Counted from the stretch's first letter, positions 25,461 to 33,539 are shown. The stretch: 64,000 bases of DNA from DATAUD01 sp035511075 (GCA_035511075.1 DATKFW010000136.1:75400-139399), one strand, 5' to 3'. Made by a program: numbers and translations. The notes: a model not told the origin generated them from the letters alone.

Positions 25461-28127
25461 TTAAACTTCCTGCACTGATGAACCGCCCGCCCACTGGCCG
25501 ATGCGGATGATGACAAATTCCGCCGGGAACACCGGCGCCACGCCCACCAACATGATCAGGCGTCCGTTCTCGATGTCGTCCGAGGACATCGTGTCGTAGC
25601 CGCACTTGACGAAAAAGGCCTGGTCGGCTGTGGTTCCCATCAGCCCGCCTTCGCGCCAGACGGTTGTCAGGAAGCTCGACACGCTTTGGATGAGCCGATT
25701 CCATAACTGTTGATCGTTTGGCTCGAATACCGCCCACTGTGTGCCCTGGTCCAAGGACGCTTCGAGGAAGATAAACAGGCGACGCACGTTGATGTACATC
25801 CATTCCACATCGCTGGTAATGCAGCGCGCGCCATAAACCCGCAGGCCGCGCCCTTGCGCGGTGAAATCCCGCAACGCGTTAATGTTGTTGGGCTCGGGGT
25901 TCAGAATGTCCTGGTCGCCTTTGCTGAGTTTAATTTCGAGATCCAGGATGCCATTGATTACGACGTTTGCCGGCGCTTTCCAGACCCCGCGGGAATCATC
26001 GGTCTGGGCATAGATGCCCGCCATGTGTCCGCTGGGCGGAACAATCAAGTTGTTGCCCGTGAGGGGATCGTCAAGGATCAAACTGGGGAAGTAGATGGCG
26101 GCGTACTTGGTGTCGAACATGAGCCGCTGACTTTGGATGGCGCTCAAATTGCTCGGGTTGCTTGGCACGATCGGCGCCGGGTCCAGAATGGCGAAGCGGT
26201 ACAGCAAAGTTTCGCACTGAGTAATCAAGGCCGCCTGGGTCGCCTGATCGATGACTCCCGGCGCACCAATGATGCTGATCTCGTCGACATCAATGAGCGC
26301 TGCGAGCCCGGTTCGGTTACCAGGCCCGCCATCGGTCCCGATATAGTCGTTCGCCGAAGGGGTGCCTCCGTCGGTCCCTCCCGCCATGGGAACATTTAGC
26401 CCATCGATACCCATTGGCATGGTGGAGGGGTTTGTCGTGGTGTCATCGTAGAAGGGATAAGGATGAGTGGGATTGGCTGGTGAAACAGGCTGTACCGCAA
26501 GGAGTGCTGAGCCGTTATTAATTGTCGTGGCGTAGAAATAGGGAGTCGTATCATCTAACGTCAGACCTCGGAAACTTTCTGAGACACTCCCGTAAGAAGC
26601 AAAAACATCAAACTCACAACTCCTCACCCAAAATGGCAACGTAGTAGGAACGACCGGCAGGGCCGCCGTCAATTGGATGCTGTTCCCCGTAATGCTCAAT
26701 ATTTTGGCATAGAACTTTTGGGTCATCGTATTGAACTCCACAATCGCTCCCGCGTAGAAATTCGACGCGGAACTCACGACCAGCAAATTGTTCGCCAACG
26801 GCGCGAGGTTATTGATTGCGAGCACTTGAGCCATCGCCCGCGAACTCGGTTGGATCTGCACCTGAAGCGGCGGAGTCGCTTGGGTCCCTACTTGAACGGT
26901 ATTTCCCCACGCTCCTGGATCGGCCGCCGAAAGTAGGAACGACGCGCCCGTGACAGTGAATGCGCCGCCTGAGCTCACGCTGACCGTCGTGGACTGCGCG
27001 TCGAACGTGTTCGTCAATGGCGAAGCCAGGGTGACCGTTCCATTCGCATCAACGTAGCTTGAAACGGTGGCGGTAGCCACCGTGGTTGGGCCGTTCTGAA
27101 GCAGAAGAACGGAGCCATTTTGAATGCCGCGCAGACTTTGGAGTTGTAATGTCAGTGAGTTTTTATAGGCTGTTGAAGTCAGGCGTGTGACAATCTGTGG
27201 GCTTGGGAGACTGTTTTGCACGCCCTCCGACGAAGTGGCGGGTGCGGGCGGTGTGGGAAACATTGTTAGGTTAAAGCTCGCGCCTGTCGCTGTGGACAGC
27301 GTCCCCGCCCCGGGCGTATTTGGAGTAAGCGGCGGAATTGCCGAGTAACTTCCGGCATTGGCAACTTCCGCCGACACAATTGCTGCGGGCGACATTGTCA
27401 GCGTGAATGTTGCCCCTGACAAATGGGACAGTGATCCTAGTCCGAGAGTATTTGGCGATGGAGGATTTACCGAGTAACTCCCGGCATTCAAAATTGTCCA
27501 CGTATCAATTGCTCCTGCTGCCGTAACAGTAGTTACCTGAATGGTGGCGGGAACGGTGAATGTTCCGCCTGTTACGGCAAGCACGTCACCTGGTAGATAG
27601 CTTCCGGCGGTCGGAGCTGCGATCCCTAAAAGCGCAGATGCAAGCGCGGATGAAATGGCCGTAACCTGGATGGTAGCGGAATCGGCGGGATTGGCGGGAT
27701 TGGATGTCGTTCCGCCTGTTACGGTAAGCACGTCACCTACCTGGTAACTTTTGTTGGGCGAAGATCCGTTGACTACGACGACCACGGGCGCAAGCGTGTA
27801 CGGTGGCAGCGTACTGGCGGCGATCCTTTTGATATACAGGAGTTGTCCGCCGTTGTTGAAGAAGCCGGCCACCGCGTGCGGAAGAAGATTGTACGGCCAC
27901 GGAGGGGTAGCCGGCGCCACGGCGTCGCTGAAGTTCGGCGTAAAGTAGCCGCCGAATATTTGGGTGAACTCAGGGAAGCTGGTGACCAGCACGGGCGGCA
28001 ATGTATCCAACGGTCCACGCTGGGTGACTCCGACAAAACCCGTGACACTTGTGCTGACTCCTTCTATTGGCTCTGGTCCTGTATCCTGCTCTTCAATGTA
28101 AACTCCTGGGGAAAGGTATTCTGGCAT
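25461..28127 (-). CDS. Contractile sheath protein 1 with decorated insertion (Afp2-like)
   Basis: 888 aa. N-terminus MPEYLSPGVYIEEQDTGPEP, then VTGFVGVTQRGPL and AVAGFFNNGGQLLYIKRI. The C-terminal part has PPSGHMAGIYAQTDDSRGVW, AQGRGLRVYGARCITSD, WMYINVRRLFIFLEASLD and FPAEFVIIRIGQW, all sheath hallmarks. Residues about 115-300 are an insertion made of two kinds of duplicated unit (GDVLTVTGGT / GDVLAVTGGT, and NAGSYS...PNT.G.G.LS...GA.F.LTM twice), likely exposed on the outer face. A clear AAGGAG ribosome site precedes the start. Confidence 0.94.
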   Translation of the reverse strand: MPEYLSPGVYIEEQDTGPEPIEGVSTSVTGFVGVTQRGPLDTLPPVLVTSFPEFTQIFGGYFTPNFSDAVAPATPPWPYNLLPHAVAGFFNNGGQLLYIKRIAASTLPPYTLAPVVVVVNGSSPNKSYQVGDVLTVTGGTTSNPANPADSATIQVTAISSALASALLGIAAPTAGSYLPGDVLAVTGGTFTVPATIQVTTVTAAGAIDTWTILNAGSYSVNPPSPNTLGLGSLSHLSGATFTLTMSPAAIVSAEVANAGSYSAIPPLTPNTPGAGTLSTATGASFNLTMFPTPPAPATSSEGVQNSLPSPQIVTRLTSTAYKNSLTLQLQSLRGIQNGSVLLLQNGPTTVATATVSSYVDANGTVTLASPLTNTFDAQSTTVSVSSGGAFTVTGASFLLSAADPGAWGNTVQVGTQATPPLQVQIQPSSRAMAQVLAINNLAPLANNLLVVSSASNFYAGAIVEFNTMTQKFYAKILSITGNSIQLTAALPVVPTTLPFWVRSCEFDVFASYGSVSESFRGLTLDDTTPYFYATTINNGSALLAVQPVSPANPTHPYPFYDDTTTNPSTMPMGIDGLNVPMAGGTDGGTPSANDYIGTDGGPGNRTGLAALIDVDEISIIGAPGVIDQATQAALITQCETLLYRFAILDPAPIVPSNPSNLSAIQSQRLMFDTKYAAIYFPSLILDDPLTGNNLIVPPSGHMAGIYAQTDDSRGVWKAPANVVINGILDLEIKLSKGDQDILNPEPNNINALRDFTAQGRGLRVYGARCITSDVEWMYINVRRLFIFLEASLDQGTQWAVFEPNDQQLWNRLIQSVSSFLTTVWREGGLMGTTADQAFFVKCGYDTMSSDDIENGRLIMLVGVAPVFPAEFVIIRIGQWAGGSSVQEV

Positions 28128-28160
28128 AGTTCTTACTCCTTATTAATGCTGTTGTAACGG

Positions 28161-29240
28161 TTAAAGTTGAAAATCCACCACGTTGACTGCCTGGTCGTAC
28201 TCCACAAACCACTCTTGAACCTGCGTTGACGCTCCCTGACTCGCTTGCAAATAGATCTCCTTTACACGTCCCATTCCGTCCAATCCGTAGTACCCTTCAC
28301 TGTCGGTGAGCGCCCCTATTTCATGGTATTCCACGTCAGCCGCTCCGGGATCCACCGCGACTGTTGCGACCGAGAGCAGTGCGGAAGCGAGCAGAACACC
28401 GTCGCCTGCGTCGGCGTCCGCCGTGAGCGGAACGGCCGCCCCAACAGCCGTGGGATTGACGAACTGTACCGTCGTAGCCGCTCCCGCCAAATAACTTCGA
28501 TTGAGCGCGTTACGCAGAAATACCTGGCCGGCTGCGCCGGCGGCTCCGGGTCCCAAATGATCGACCACGCCGTATTCCACCAACGTCAGGGAAACATTCG
28601 CAACCTGCACGATGGAACCAGCGGCCAGGCCGGTGCGTGTTGATAGATTCAAAACCGACGCGCCTCCGTTTGCGTCAGAAGTGAGCGTGGCCGATCCGGT
28701 GGAAGTCATCGTGACCTTCTGGACGGAAACCGGGAGAGCGTGGGGCGAATACAACGGCGAACGCAATGTCAGGACAAACGAGTTCGGCGGCGGAGTAGGA
28801 TTGTTCACGCTCAAGACCGACGCCCCCTGGATCGGGGCGCCGGTAGTGTCGCTGACGACCCGCCCCTGAATGCGAACTGGCAGCCGGCGCATGACTACGG
28901 GCGGCACGACCACCGGAAATGTGGCGCTAGGAAGAATCGTCACTTGCACTGGAAGGTCTTGGAAACCGGGCGCGCTCAACACCAGATTGACCTCGTAAGT
29001 TGTCGGAGTGACTTGGGGAAACGACTGACCCCGATAACCGGTCACCGCGTACAGCCCGTTCTCGGTCGCGACGGCGCCCAAATCGTTCCGCGAAGTTTGA
29101 ACCGCAAAACCCGGTGTATTGAAGTCCCCGAAAATCTCATCGACGACGGTTCCAGTAATCAGCGCGCCAAACCACGTTCGGCCCGCCTCCACGACCGTGT
29201 AGGTTAGGCCATTCGCCTGGGTTTGAAATGGGGTCGTCAA
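28161..29240 (-). CDS. Carboxypeptidase-regulatory-like / Ig-fold protein of the eCIS operon
   Basis: 359 aa, no signal peptide. The N-terminal 100 residues (FGALITGTVVDEIFGDF, GLYAVTGYRGQSFP, YEVNLVLSAPGFQDLPVQV) and the region near residue 130 (PVRIQGRVVSDTTGAPIQGA) look like two transthyretin/CarboxypepD_reg-like beta-sandwich domains. A middle part is Ala/Thr/Gly-rich. A DSEGYYGLDGM strand follows near the end. It lies between the DUF4255 cap gene and sheath 1. A decoration or cap-associated role is likely, but no direct Afp homologue is apparent. Confidence 0.7.
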   Translation of the reverse strand: MTTPFQTQANGLTYTVVEAGRTWFGALITGTVVDEIFGDFNTPGFAVQTSRNDLGAVATENGLYAVTGYRGQSFPQVTPTTYEVNLVLSAPGFQDLPVQVTILPSATFPVVVPPVVMRRLPVRIQGRVVSDTTGAPIQGASVLSVNNPTPPPNSFVLTLRSPLYSPHALPVSVQKVTMTSTGSATLTSDANGGASVLNLSTRTGLAAGSIVQVANVSLTLVEYGVVDHLGPGAAGAAGQVFLRNALNRSYLAGAATTVQFVNPTAVGAAVPLTADADAGDGVLLASALLSVATVAVDPGAADVEYHEIGALTDSEGYYGLDGMGRVKEIYLQASQGASTQVQEWFVEYDQAVNVVDFQL

Positions 29241-29261
29241 GAGTTACTCCGCTTATTCCGA

Positions 29262-29852
29262 TCAGTTCACCGCCAGAATCTGCTCGTAGGCCATTTCTTT
29301 TTTTAAGACCGGGCTCGAATGGATGGGTTCGAGTTCGGAGTCGATCTTCACCACCTGGATGAGGTATGTCACCGACAATTGGTAGGGTTCACCCAACGCG
29401 TACCAAACCAGACTCAACTCTTCAAGCGTCAGCGCTTCCAGATTGACTCGAAGTTGATCCGTCTTACCTGTCAGGGACCCTTTGAGATCGGCCCCGCGCA
29501 AGATGGCGTGATCATTAAACACCTGGAGCACCTTGCCGAGCAGGACATGCCTGGTTTCCGGATGGGTGGTCATCGGCGTGATGAGATAATAGAGCAGAAC
29601 CGGTAGAGGGAACCAGGCCACCTGGTCGGGCTTCTTGCGTTGCGGCGGGTCATTTAACATCTCCGCCATGCGGCTGACTTTGTATAACCAGACTGATACT
29701 CCAATCGTTTCCCCGGCTGCCTGCATTTCCTTGGGCGAGAGCAAATGGATCGCAACACCCTTGATGTGGGGGTCCGTGCTATTGGTGATGTTGTCTTGCA
29801 AGAGATCACGCAAGGTTTTGCTGACGGCGCCAATGACGGTGTAATCGCCCAT
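29262..29852 (-). CDS. DUF4255 tail-terminator/cap protein (Afp16-like)
   Basis: 196 aa from the ATG at 29852, chosen because GAGGAAATTCAC precedes it and DUF4255 begins at once with YTVIGAVSKTLRDLLQD. Further signatures are GVSVWLYKVSRMAEMLNDPP, FPLPVLLYYLITPMT and HVLLGKVLQVFNDHAIL. DUF4255 proteins cap the end of tube and sheath in eCIS particles (Afp16). It is the first structural gene of the cluster, about 96 bp downstream of the NusG-paralogue gene. Confidence 0.93.
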   Translation of the reverse strand: MGDYTVIGAVSKTLRDLLQDNITNSTDPHIKGVAIHLLSPKEMQAAGETIGVSVWLYKVSRMAEMLNDPPQRKKPDQVAWFPLPVLLYYLITPMTTHPETRHVLLGKVLQVFNDHAILRGADLKGSLTGKTDQLRVNLEALTLEELSLVWYALGEPYQLSVTYLIQVVKIDSELEPIHSSPVLKKEMAYEQILAVN

Positions 29853-29896
29853 GTGAATTTCCTCATCAGGCTGCGTTTTTGAGCAGGCTCCGCACG

Positions 29897-29912
29897 ACGG
29901 CTTCCAAGCCGT
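29897..29912 (-). promoter_or_regulatory. Hairpin between NusG-paralogue gene and first eCIS structural gene
   Basis: On the minus strand ACGGCTTGGAAGCCGT is a perfect 7-bp palindromic stem around GG (effectively 6 bp with a four-base loop). It is not followed by a U run, so it is not an intrinsic terminator. It lies in the 96-nt leader ahead of the DUF4255 gene. An RNA element read by the NusG paralogue is possible but unproven. Confidence 0.35.
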
Positions 29913-29948
29913 GTCTCTCACTGATTCCTATGTGGCAGACGGGGCCGG

Positions 29949-30482
29949 CTACGCTGCCGCCTGAACCCAGCGCTTTTCAATCAGCACTCGCGGGCAGGAC
30001 AAAGTCTCCAAAAGAATCGCCACGCGCTTATCGTCATCCAACTCTCGCTCCACCCTGGCCATCATTCCTTCGAACGGACCATCGAGGATTGAAATCAGGT
30101 CGCCTGGCTTTAATCCCGGACGGCGGATTCTGATCAGGCCGTCTTCTTCCACTCGCTCCTGAATTTCCCGGATGACCTGATCGTCCACGGGGATCGGATA
30201 CCGCCCGGACCTGACCACTTGCAACACACCGTGTGAACACTCCACCGATGTCAATACCAATTCCGGGCAGAACCGCGCGAAGAAATAACCCGAAAATAAC
30301 GGCTCGCTGTTTTCGCCCACGCCTTGAGCCGCATCGTCGTCGACCTTGAGTTTGGGGAAAAAAACTTCCAGTCCCAGCGATCTAACATTGGTTGCGGCAA
30401 AACTTTCGCGCCGGGTCTTCGCCCGAATCGCAAACCAACTACTCGTCTGCCAGAAATTCAAATGCCTGTTGGCACAATGCAT
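29949..30482 (-). CDS. NusG-family transcription elongation factor paralogue (RfaH/LoaP type)
   Basis: 177 aa. The N-terminal NGN domain has SSWFAIRAKTRRESFAATN, LGLEVFFPKLKV and PLFSGYFFARF (the usual 'plFpgYlFv' strand). The C-terminal KOW domain has LKPGDLISILDGPFEGMMAR and ends with RVLIEKRWVQ. Housekeeping NusG lies beside rplK and secE; none is here, so this is a specialised paralogue. It is the first gene of the run leading into the eCIS structural genes, as RfaH/LoaP-type factors often accompany long operons. Inference: it prevents premature termination across the roughly 30-kb cluster. A sigma-54 type promoter lies about 97 bp upstream of the start. Confidence 0.9.
   Translation of the reverse strand: MHCANRHLNFWQTSSWFAIRAKTRRESFAATNVRSLGLEVFFPKLKVDDDAAQGVGENSEPLFSGYFFARFCPELVLTSVECSHGVLQVVRSGRYPIPVDDQVIREIQERVEEDGLIRIRRPGLKPGDLISILDGPFEGMMARVERELDDDKRVAILLETLSCPRVLIEKRWVQAAA
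29950..29961 (-). promoter_or_regulatory. ops-like sequence at the 3' end of the NusG-paralogue gene
   Basis: Minus strand GGCGGCAGCGTA matches the E. coli RfaH-recruiting ops element GGCGGTAGCGTG at 10 of 12 positions. It overlaps the final Ala-Ala-stop codons and lies about 100 nt before the first structural gene. GC-rich alanine codons can create this by chance, so confidence is low. Confidence 0.25.
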
Positions 30483-30578
30483 AAGTTATCCAATAATCCA
30501 TCCACTCGAGAACCGCGGGTTGGCGAACCAGACCTCCCCCGCCTGCTGCTGTAAGTTGTCATGAGCCGGCTCGCCTAG

Positions 30579-30594
30579 AGCAGTCCAAGTGCCA
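30579..30594 (-). promoter_or_regulatory. Sigma-54 (-24/-12) promoter candidate driving the NusG-paralogue/eCIS genes
   Basis: On the minus strand the sequence is TGGCAC-TTGGA-CTGCT, preceded by T. The GG (-24) and GC (-12) dinucleotides are exactly 10 bp apart, and the only departure from TGGCAC-N5-TTGCT is C for the first T. It lies in the 315-bp non-coding gap 30483-30797, about 97 bp upstream of the NusG-paralogue start. A sigma-54 activator gene lies 0.7 kb upstream. No other strong feature was seen in this gap. Confidence 0.7.
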
Positions 30595-30797
30595 AGATGC
30601 TAATGCGCGATTTTCCAGCAATCTCACGCATCACCCGGACAATTTTATCCTGGCATTTCAGGCGGCGCTGAATCGGAGGCATAATTGGCGGCGCTACTTG
30701 CGCTACGAAAAAAGTCACGGTGTTGCGAGAATTTATCATGGCCGTAGGGAGATTTTTGAACTGAATGCCCGCGGCGAGAATTGGAGCTGCGGTTGCG

Positions 30798-31109
30798 CTA
30801 TTGATCCCGCCGTTTGCGCGCGTTCCGGGCCTTTGCCAGACCGGCGCGAATCGCCTGTTTCTGCTCCGGATTCAAGCGGTAATGAGTACGCCCATCCTTA
30901 CTCGACCGGGCGATCACGAAATTCTTCCTGACTAGTTCATCCAGCGCGGCCTCGACTTCCGCGAACCTGCGATGGCTGTTGCGAGCGCCCGCCACCCACC
31001 ATTCGGCTATGCCTCGCGCGGTGTCCTGCGCGTCAGGATTTCGAATGAGATACTTGAGAACTTCGTCACCCAAGGGGTGATCGGTAAGTCCATCGCCGCT
31101 AGTATTCAT
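30798..31109 (-). CDS. Small winged-helix-like protein, putative regulator of the eCIS locus
   Basis: 103 aa. GDEVLKYLIRNPDAQDTARG, FAEVEAALDELVRKNFVIAR and GRTHYRLNPEQKQ have the layout of a winged-helix (helix, recognition helix, hairpin 'wing' SSKDGRTHYRL), followed by a basic tail. AAGGAGG precedes the ATG at 31109 at good spacing. It lies between the sigma-54 activator and the eCIS promoter, on the same strand. It may bind DNA near that promoter or tune the activator; no close family is recognised. Confidence 0.6.
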   Translation of the reverse strand: MNTSGDGLTDHPLGDEVLKYLIRNPDAQDTARGIAEWWVAGARNSHRRFAEVEAALDELVRKNFVIARSSKDGRTHYRLNPEQKQAIRAGLAKARNARKRRDQ

Positions 31110-31263
31110 GCATAAGAACCTCCTTCAGCAACCTGTGTGCCGACGCATCACCGCATTTTTTCGCCACAGCGCAAGCCGACGTGAACGGCAGACTCGGTTT
31201 GCTAAAGCCTGTGATCTAACCAACCAAATTTGTCCAGGTGATGCGAGGATTTGTCCCAGTGGT

Positions 31264-32292
31264 TCACGCGCGAGTAGGCGTAACCTGGCGCGCCGATATA
31301 TGGTGCTTGCGCATAAGTTCCCAGAAAGCTCGCCGGTCCTTTCCCGCGGATCGCGCGGCTTTCGTTATGTTACCCTCGTGGACCAGGAGCAACCGTTGGA
31401 CATAAGTTCGCTCAAACTGGTTAATGGCGCGTGCCTTCAGCCCTCGGAAGCTTTGGTCTTCCGGTTTGCCTTCGACCTCTTGCTGGCCGATGTCGCAGAT
31501 GCGAATGACCGGCTCTCCGGCAAGGACAATGGTTCGCTGAATCACGTTCTCCAGTTCCCGCACATTGCCGGGCCAGGGGTGGAAGATCAATTGACGGAGA
31601 GCCTCGGGCGACAACTCGCGCGATTTGGCCCCGAACTTCTCCTGATATTTAACCAGAAAATGCTTGGCCAGCAGCACAATGTCGTCTTCCCGCTGGCGGA
31701 GGGGCGGCAGTCTTAAGATTACCACGTTGAGCCGATAGTAGAGATCCCTGCGGAATCGACCCGACTCAACGGCCAGACTCAGATCGGCGTTTGAGGCGGC
31801 AATGATACGAACATCGGCGGTGCAGAACCGTTCGGAACCCAGCGGACGGAATTGGCCGTCTTGAATGAAGCGAAGCAGTTTCACCTGGGCTAGGGCCGGA
31901 AGACAATCCACCTCATCCAGGAAGAGTGTGCCGCCATCCGCCTCCTTGAGCAGGCCCCGCCGGCAGGATGTGGCGCTGGTGTAGGCGCCGGACTCATGGC
32001 CAAAGAACTCATTTTCCAGGAGATCAACCGGGATGGCGCCGCAGTTCACGGGAACGAACGGCTTGGATGCCCGCGCGCTTGAATAATGAATTGCCCGGGC
32101 AAACACCTCCTTGCCCGTGCCGGTTTCCCCGAGAATCAAAACACAAACATCGTAGCGGGCGATCGCGGGTATTTGAGCGGTCAATGCTACAATGGCCGGG
32201 CTCTCACCGATGACCTGCCCCAACCCCGCCGCGGCGCGGACCGGGGTGCCCGTCGAGCCTCTCTCATCGAATGGAATCCTGAGATGATCCAC
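31264..32292 (-). CDS. Sigma-54-dependent transcriptional activator (bEBP) lacking a sensor domain
   Basis: 342 aa. The N-terminus before the AAA+ domain is only about 30 residues, so there is no receiver, GAF or PAS domain (PspF-like layout). Walker A is GETGTGKE (55-62), Walker B GTLFLDEVD (121-129), sensor/R-finger region RFRRDLYYRLNVV, and HPWPGNVRELENV. The C-terminus is a Fis-type HTH (NITKAARSAGKDRRAFWELM). The loop that contacts sigma-54 is GAYTSA (102-107) instead of GAFTGA; Tyr is tolerated in known activators, but Ser for the second Gly is unusual. The start is GTG. It likely activates the -24/-12 promoter at 30579-30594. Confidence 0.9.
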   Translation of the reverse strand: MDHLRIPFDERGSTGTPVRAAAGLGQVIGESPAIVALTAQIPAIARYDVCVLILGETGTGKEVFARAIHYSSARASKPFVPVNCGAIPVDLLENEFFGHESGAYTSATSCRRGLLKEADGGTLFLDEVDCLPALAQVKLLRFIQDGQFRPLGSERFCTADVRIIAASNADLSLAVESGRFRRDLYYRLNVVILRLPPLRQREDDIVLLAKHFLVKYQEKFGAKSRELSPEALRQLIFHPWPGNVRELENVIQRTIVLAGEPVIRICDIGQQEVEGKPEDQSFRGLKARAINQFERTYVQRLLLVHEGNITKAARSAGKDRRAFWELMRKHHISARQVTPTRA

Positions 32293-32410
32293 GTCGTTTT
32301 TTGTCCATCTTCCCGATTTTCCAAATCACTGCAAGCACTTTTGTTGGCGCTCTTGCCGGTGGCACAGTGCACGGTTCCGGGTCTTGAGAATTGACTCGCG
32401 GGCCGATAGG

Positions 32411-32474
32411 CAACGGGCGACATATCAGCCGGGTATTGCAAGTTTAGGTCAGTGGTAGAGCAACGGTTTTGTAA
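32411..32474 (+). repeat. Degenerate 5'-half copy of tRNA-Thr plus upstream flank
   Basis: This 64-nt stretch repeats 33476-33539 (offset 1,065 bp) with only a few mismatches. It contains tRNA-Thr positions 1 to the anticodon loop (32438-32474, ending ggttttgtaa) and then diverges, so it is not a functional tRNA. Together the copies bracket about 1 kb holding an antitoxin gene, a truncated toxin and a cupin gene. Confidence 0.85.
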
Positions 32475-32529
32475 TTCTCGGGGAATTGAATTCTTGGCGA
32501 AGACCCGCAAATAGTGGAGGTTCCATGGC

Positions 32530-32805
32530 ATGAAGACATTGACTGTGGAAGAAGCCACCCCGGGCTTGGGCCGATTGGTGGAATTGGCGCTGGCGGGCGA
32601 GCAAATCCAAATCCGGAAAGGAAGCGGAATCGTGGAATTGCGGCCCACCCAAGCGCCCAAACACGCGGTCGATGAGACTTTGGCGACGCGAGACGCACTG
32701 CGGCTGCTGCAAGAGGACGCCCGGATGACCCGACAGCAAGCGGAACGCTACCTGAGCGAACTGCGAGAGGAACGATTGGCGGCCCAGTACCGGCGTCCGG
32801 CATGA
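32530..32805 (+). CDS. Phd/YefM-like type II antitoxin
   Basis: 91 aa. MKTLTVEEATPGLGRLVELA and GEQIQIRKGSGIVELRP are the N-terminal DNA-binding fold of Phd/VapB-like antitoxins ('..a..~l..lv..a..Ge.i.i.r.g..va.l.p'). The C-terminal helix (MTRQQAERYLSELREERLAA) would wrap the toxin. GGAGG-like GTGGAGG is 9 nt upstream of the ATG. The stop overlaps the start of a PIN toxin by 4 bp, but the toxin is broken after about 25 codons, so this is an orphan antitoxin. Confidence 0.8.
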   Translation: MKTLTVEEATPGLGRLVELALAGEQIQIRKGSGIVELRPTQAPKHAVDETLATRDALRLLQEDARMTRQQAERYLSELREERLAAQYRRPA

Positions 32806-32880
32806 TCCACCTCGATGCGAATTACTTAATTGGATTGCTTGTTAAGGGTTCGCAAGAATCGGGCGATGTGGATGCCTGCA
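32802..32880 (+). pseudogene. Truncated VapC/PIN-domain toxin
   Basis: Starts ATG within the ATGA overlap with the antitoxin stop. The first residues MIHLDANYLIGLLVKGSQES are a typical PIN first strand with the conserved Asp. After about GDVDACS the reading frame loses PIN similarity and runs antisense into the cupin gene whose stop is at 32893. Only the N-terminal sixth of a normal 125-140 aa toxin is present. Confidence 0.7.
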
Positions 32881-32892
32881 GCCTAATCCGCG

Positions 32893-33252
32893 TCACAAAG
32901 ACTTCGCATAATCAATCATGCCTTGAAAATCAACCACGACAGCCGCTTCGTTGCCCACGACCCAGGCATCGTGTCCGGACGGTAACAGCGAAACGTCGCC
33001 CGCCTTGCAGTCGAACTCCGTGCCGTCGTCCATGCGAACCCGCAACACGCCGGAAACGTGATACTGAAAATGGGGCGCGTCGCAACTCCTGGTCTTGACA
33101 ATTGGCTTAATCGAATTGGCCCAACGCCAGCCCGGTTCGAAGATCGCGCGACCCACCGTCGCGCCGCCAACCTTGATCAACTCCAACCTGCCATTGGGAA
33201 ACTCCCGGATTTCGTCCGGTTTTTGAAAGCTCTTTAACTCTGCTTTTTTCAT
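32893..33252 (-). CDS. Small cupin-domain protein
   Basis: 119 aa, a single cupin barrel. Motif 1 is roughly CDAPHFQYHVSGVLRVRMDDG and motif 2 GDVSLLPSGHDAWVVG; PHFQYH and GHDAW supply possible metal ligands. Small cupins of this type are usually annotated only as cupin-domain proteins; substrate is unknown. It lies convergent to the broken toxin, inside the segment bracketed by the tRNA-Thr repeats. The ATG at 33252 is preceded by AGGAAATCT. Confidence 0.75.
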   Translation of the reverse strand: MKKAELKSFQKPDEIREFPNGRLELIKVGGATVGRAIFEPGWRWANSIKPIVKTRSCDAPHFQYHVSGVLRVRMDDGTEFDCKAGDVSLLPSGHDAWVVGNEAAVVVDFQGMIDYAKSL

Positions 33253-33475
33253 AGATTTCCTTTCGCTGTTTTGTAGCGCGCCTGCAAGAAAGTCTCGCAG
33301 TCTGGCTCTCGCGCCAGATTATCCAAACCGCAAAACTCTGTCCAGCATTTGGGCTGACGTGGTCTTGCGAATCCGCTTATTATTGAAAACGACTCGCCGA
33401 TCCCTCGTCCAAGCCCCGATTCAACTCGGATAGCCTGTTTGTCGGGGCCTGAAAATTGCCTTGCGGCTGGGCCAG

Positions 33476-33539
33476 GAACGGGCGACATATTAGCCGGGTA
33501 TTGCCAGTTTAGCTCAGTGGTAGAGCAACGGTTTTGTAA
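33476..33539 (+). repeat. Right copy of the tRNA-Thr direct repeat
   Basis: Covers the 27-nt flank (aacgggcgacatat...) plus tRNA-Thr up to the anticodon loop. It is paired with 32411-32474. The repeat ends inside the anticodon loop (gttttgtaa), a common crossover site for tyrosine integrases. Confidence 0.8.

Noticed and set aside
1..29852. PAAR-domain spike tip or phage capsid/terminase genes
   Set aside because: Looked for across the eCIS proteins; none seen. Absence of capsid and terminase supports eCIS over prophage within the window.
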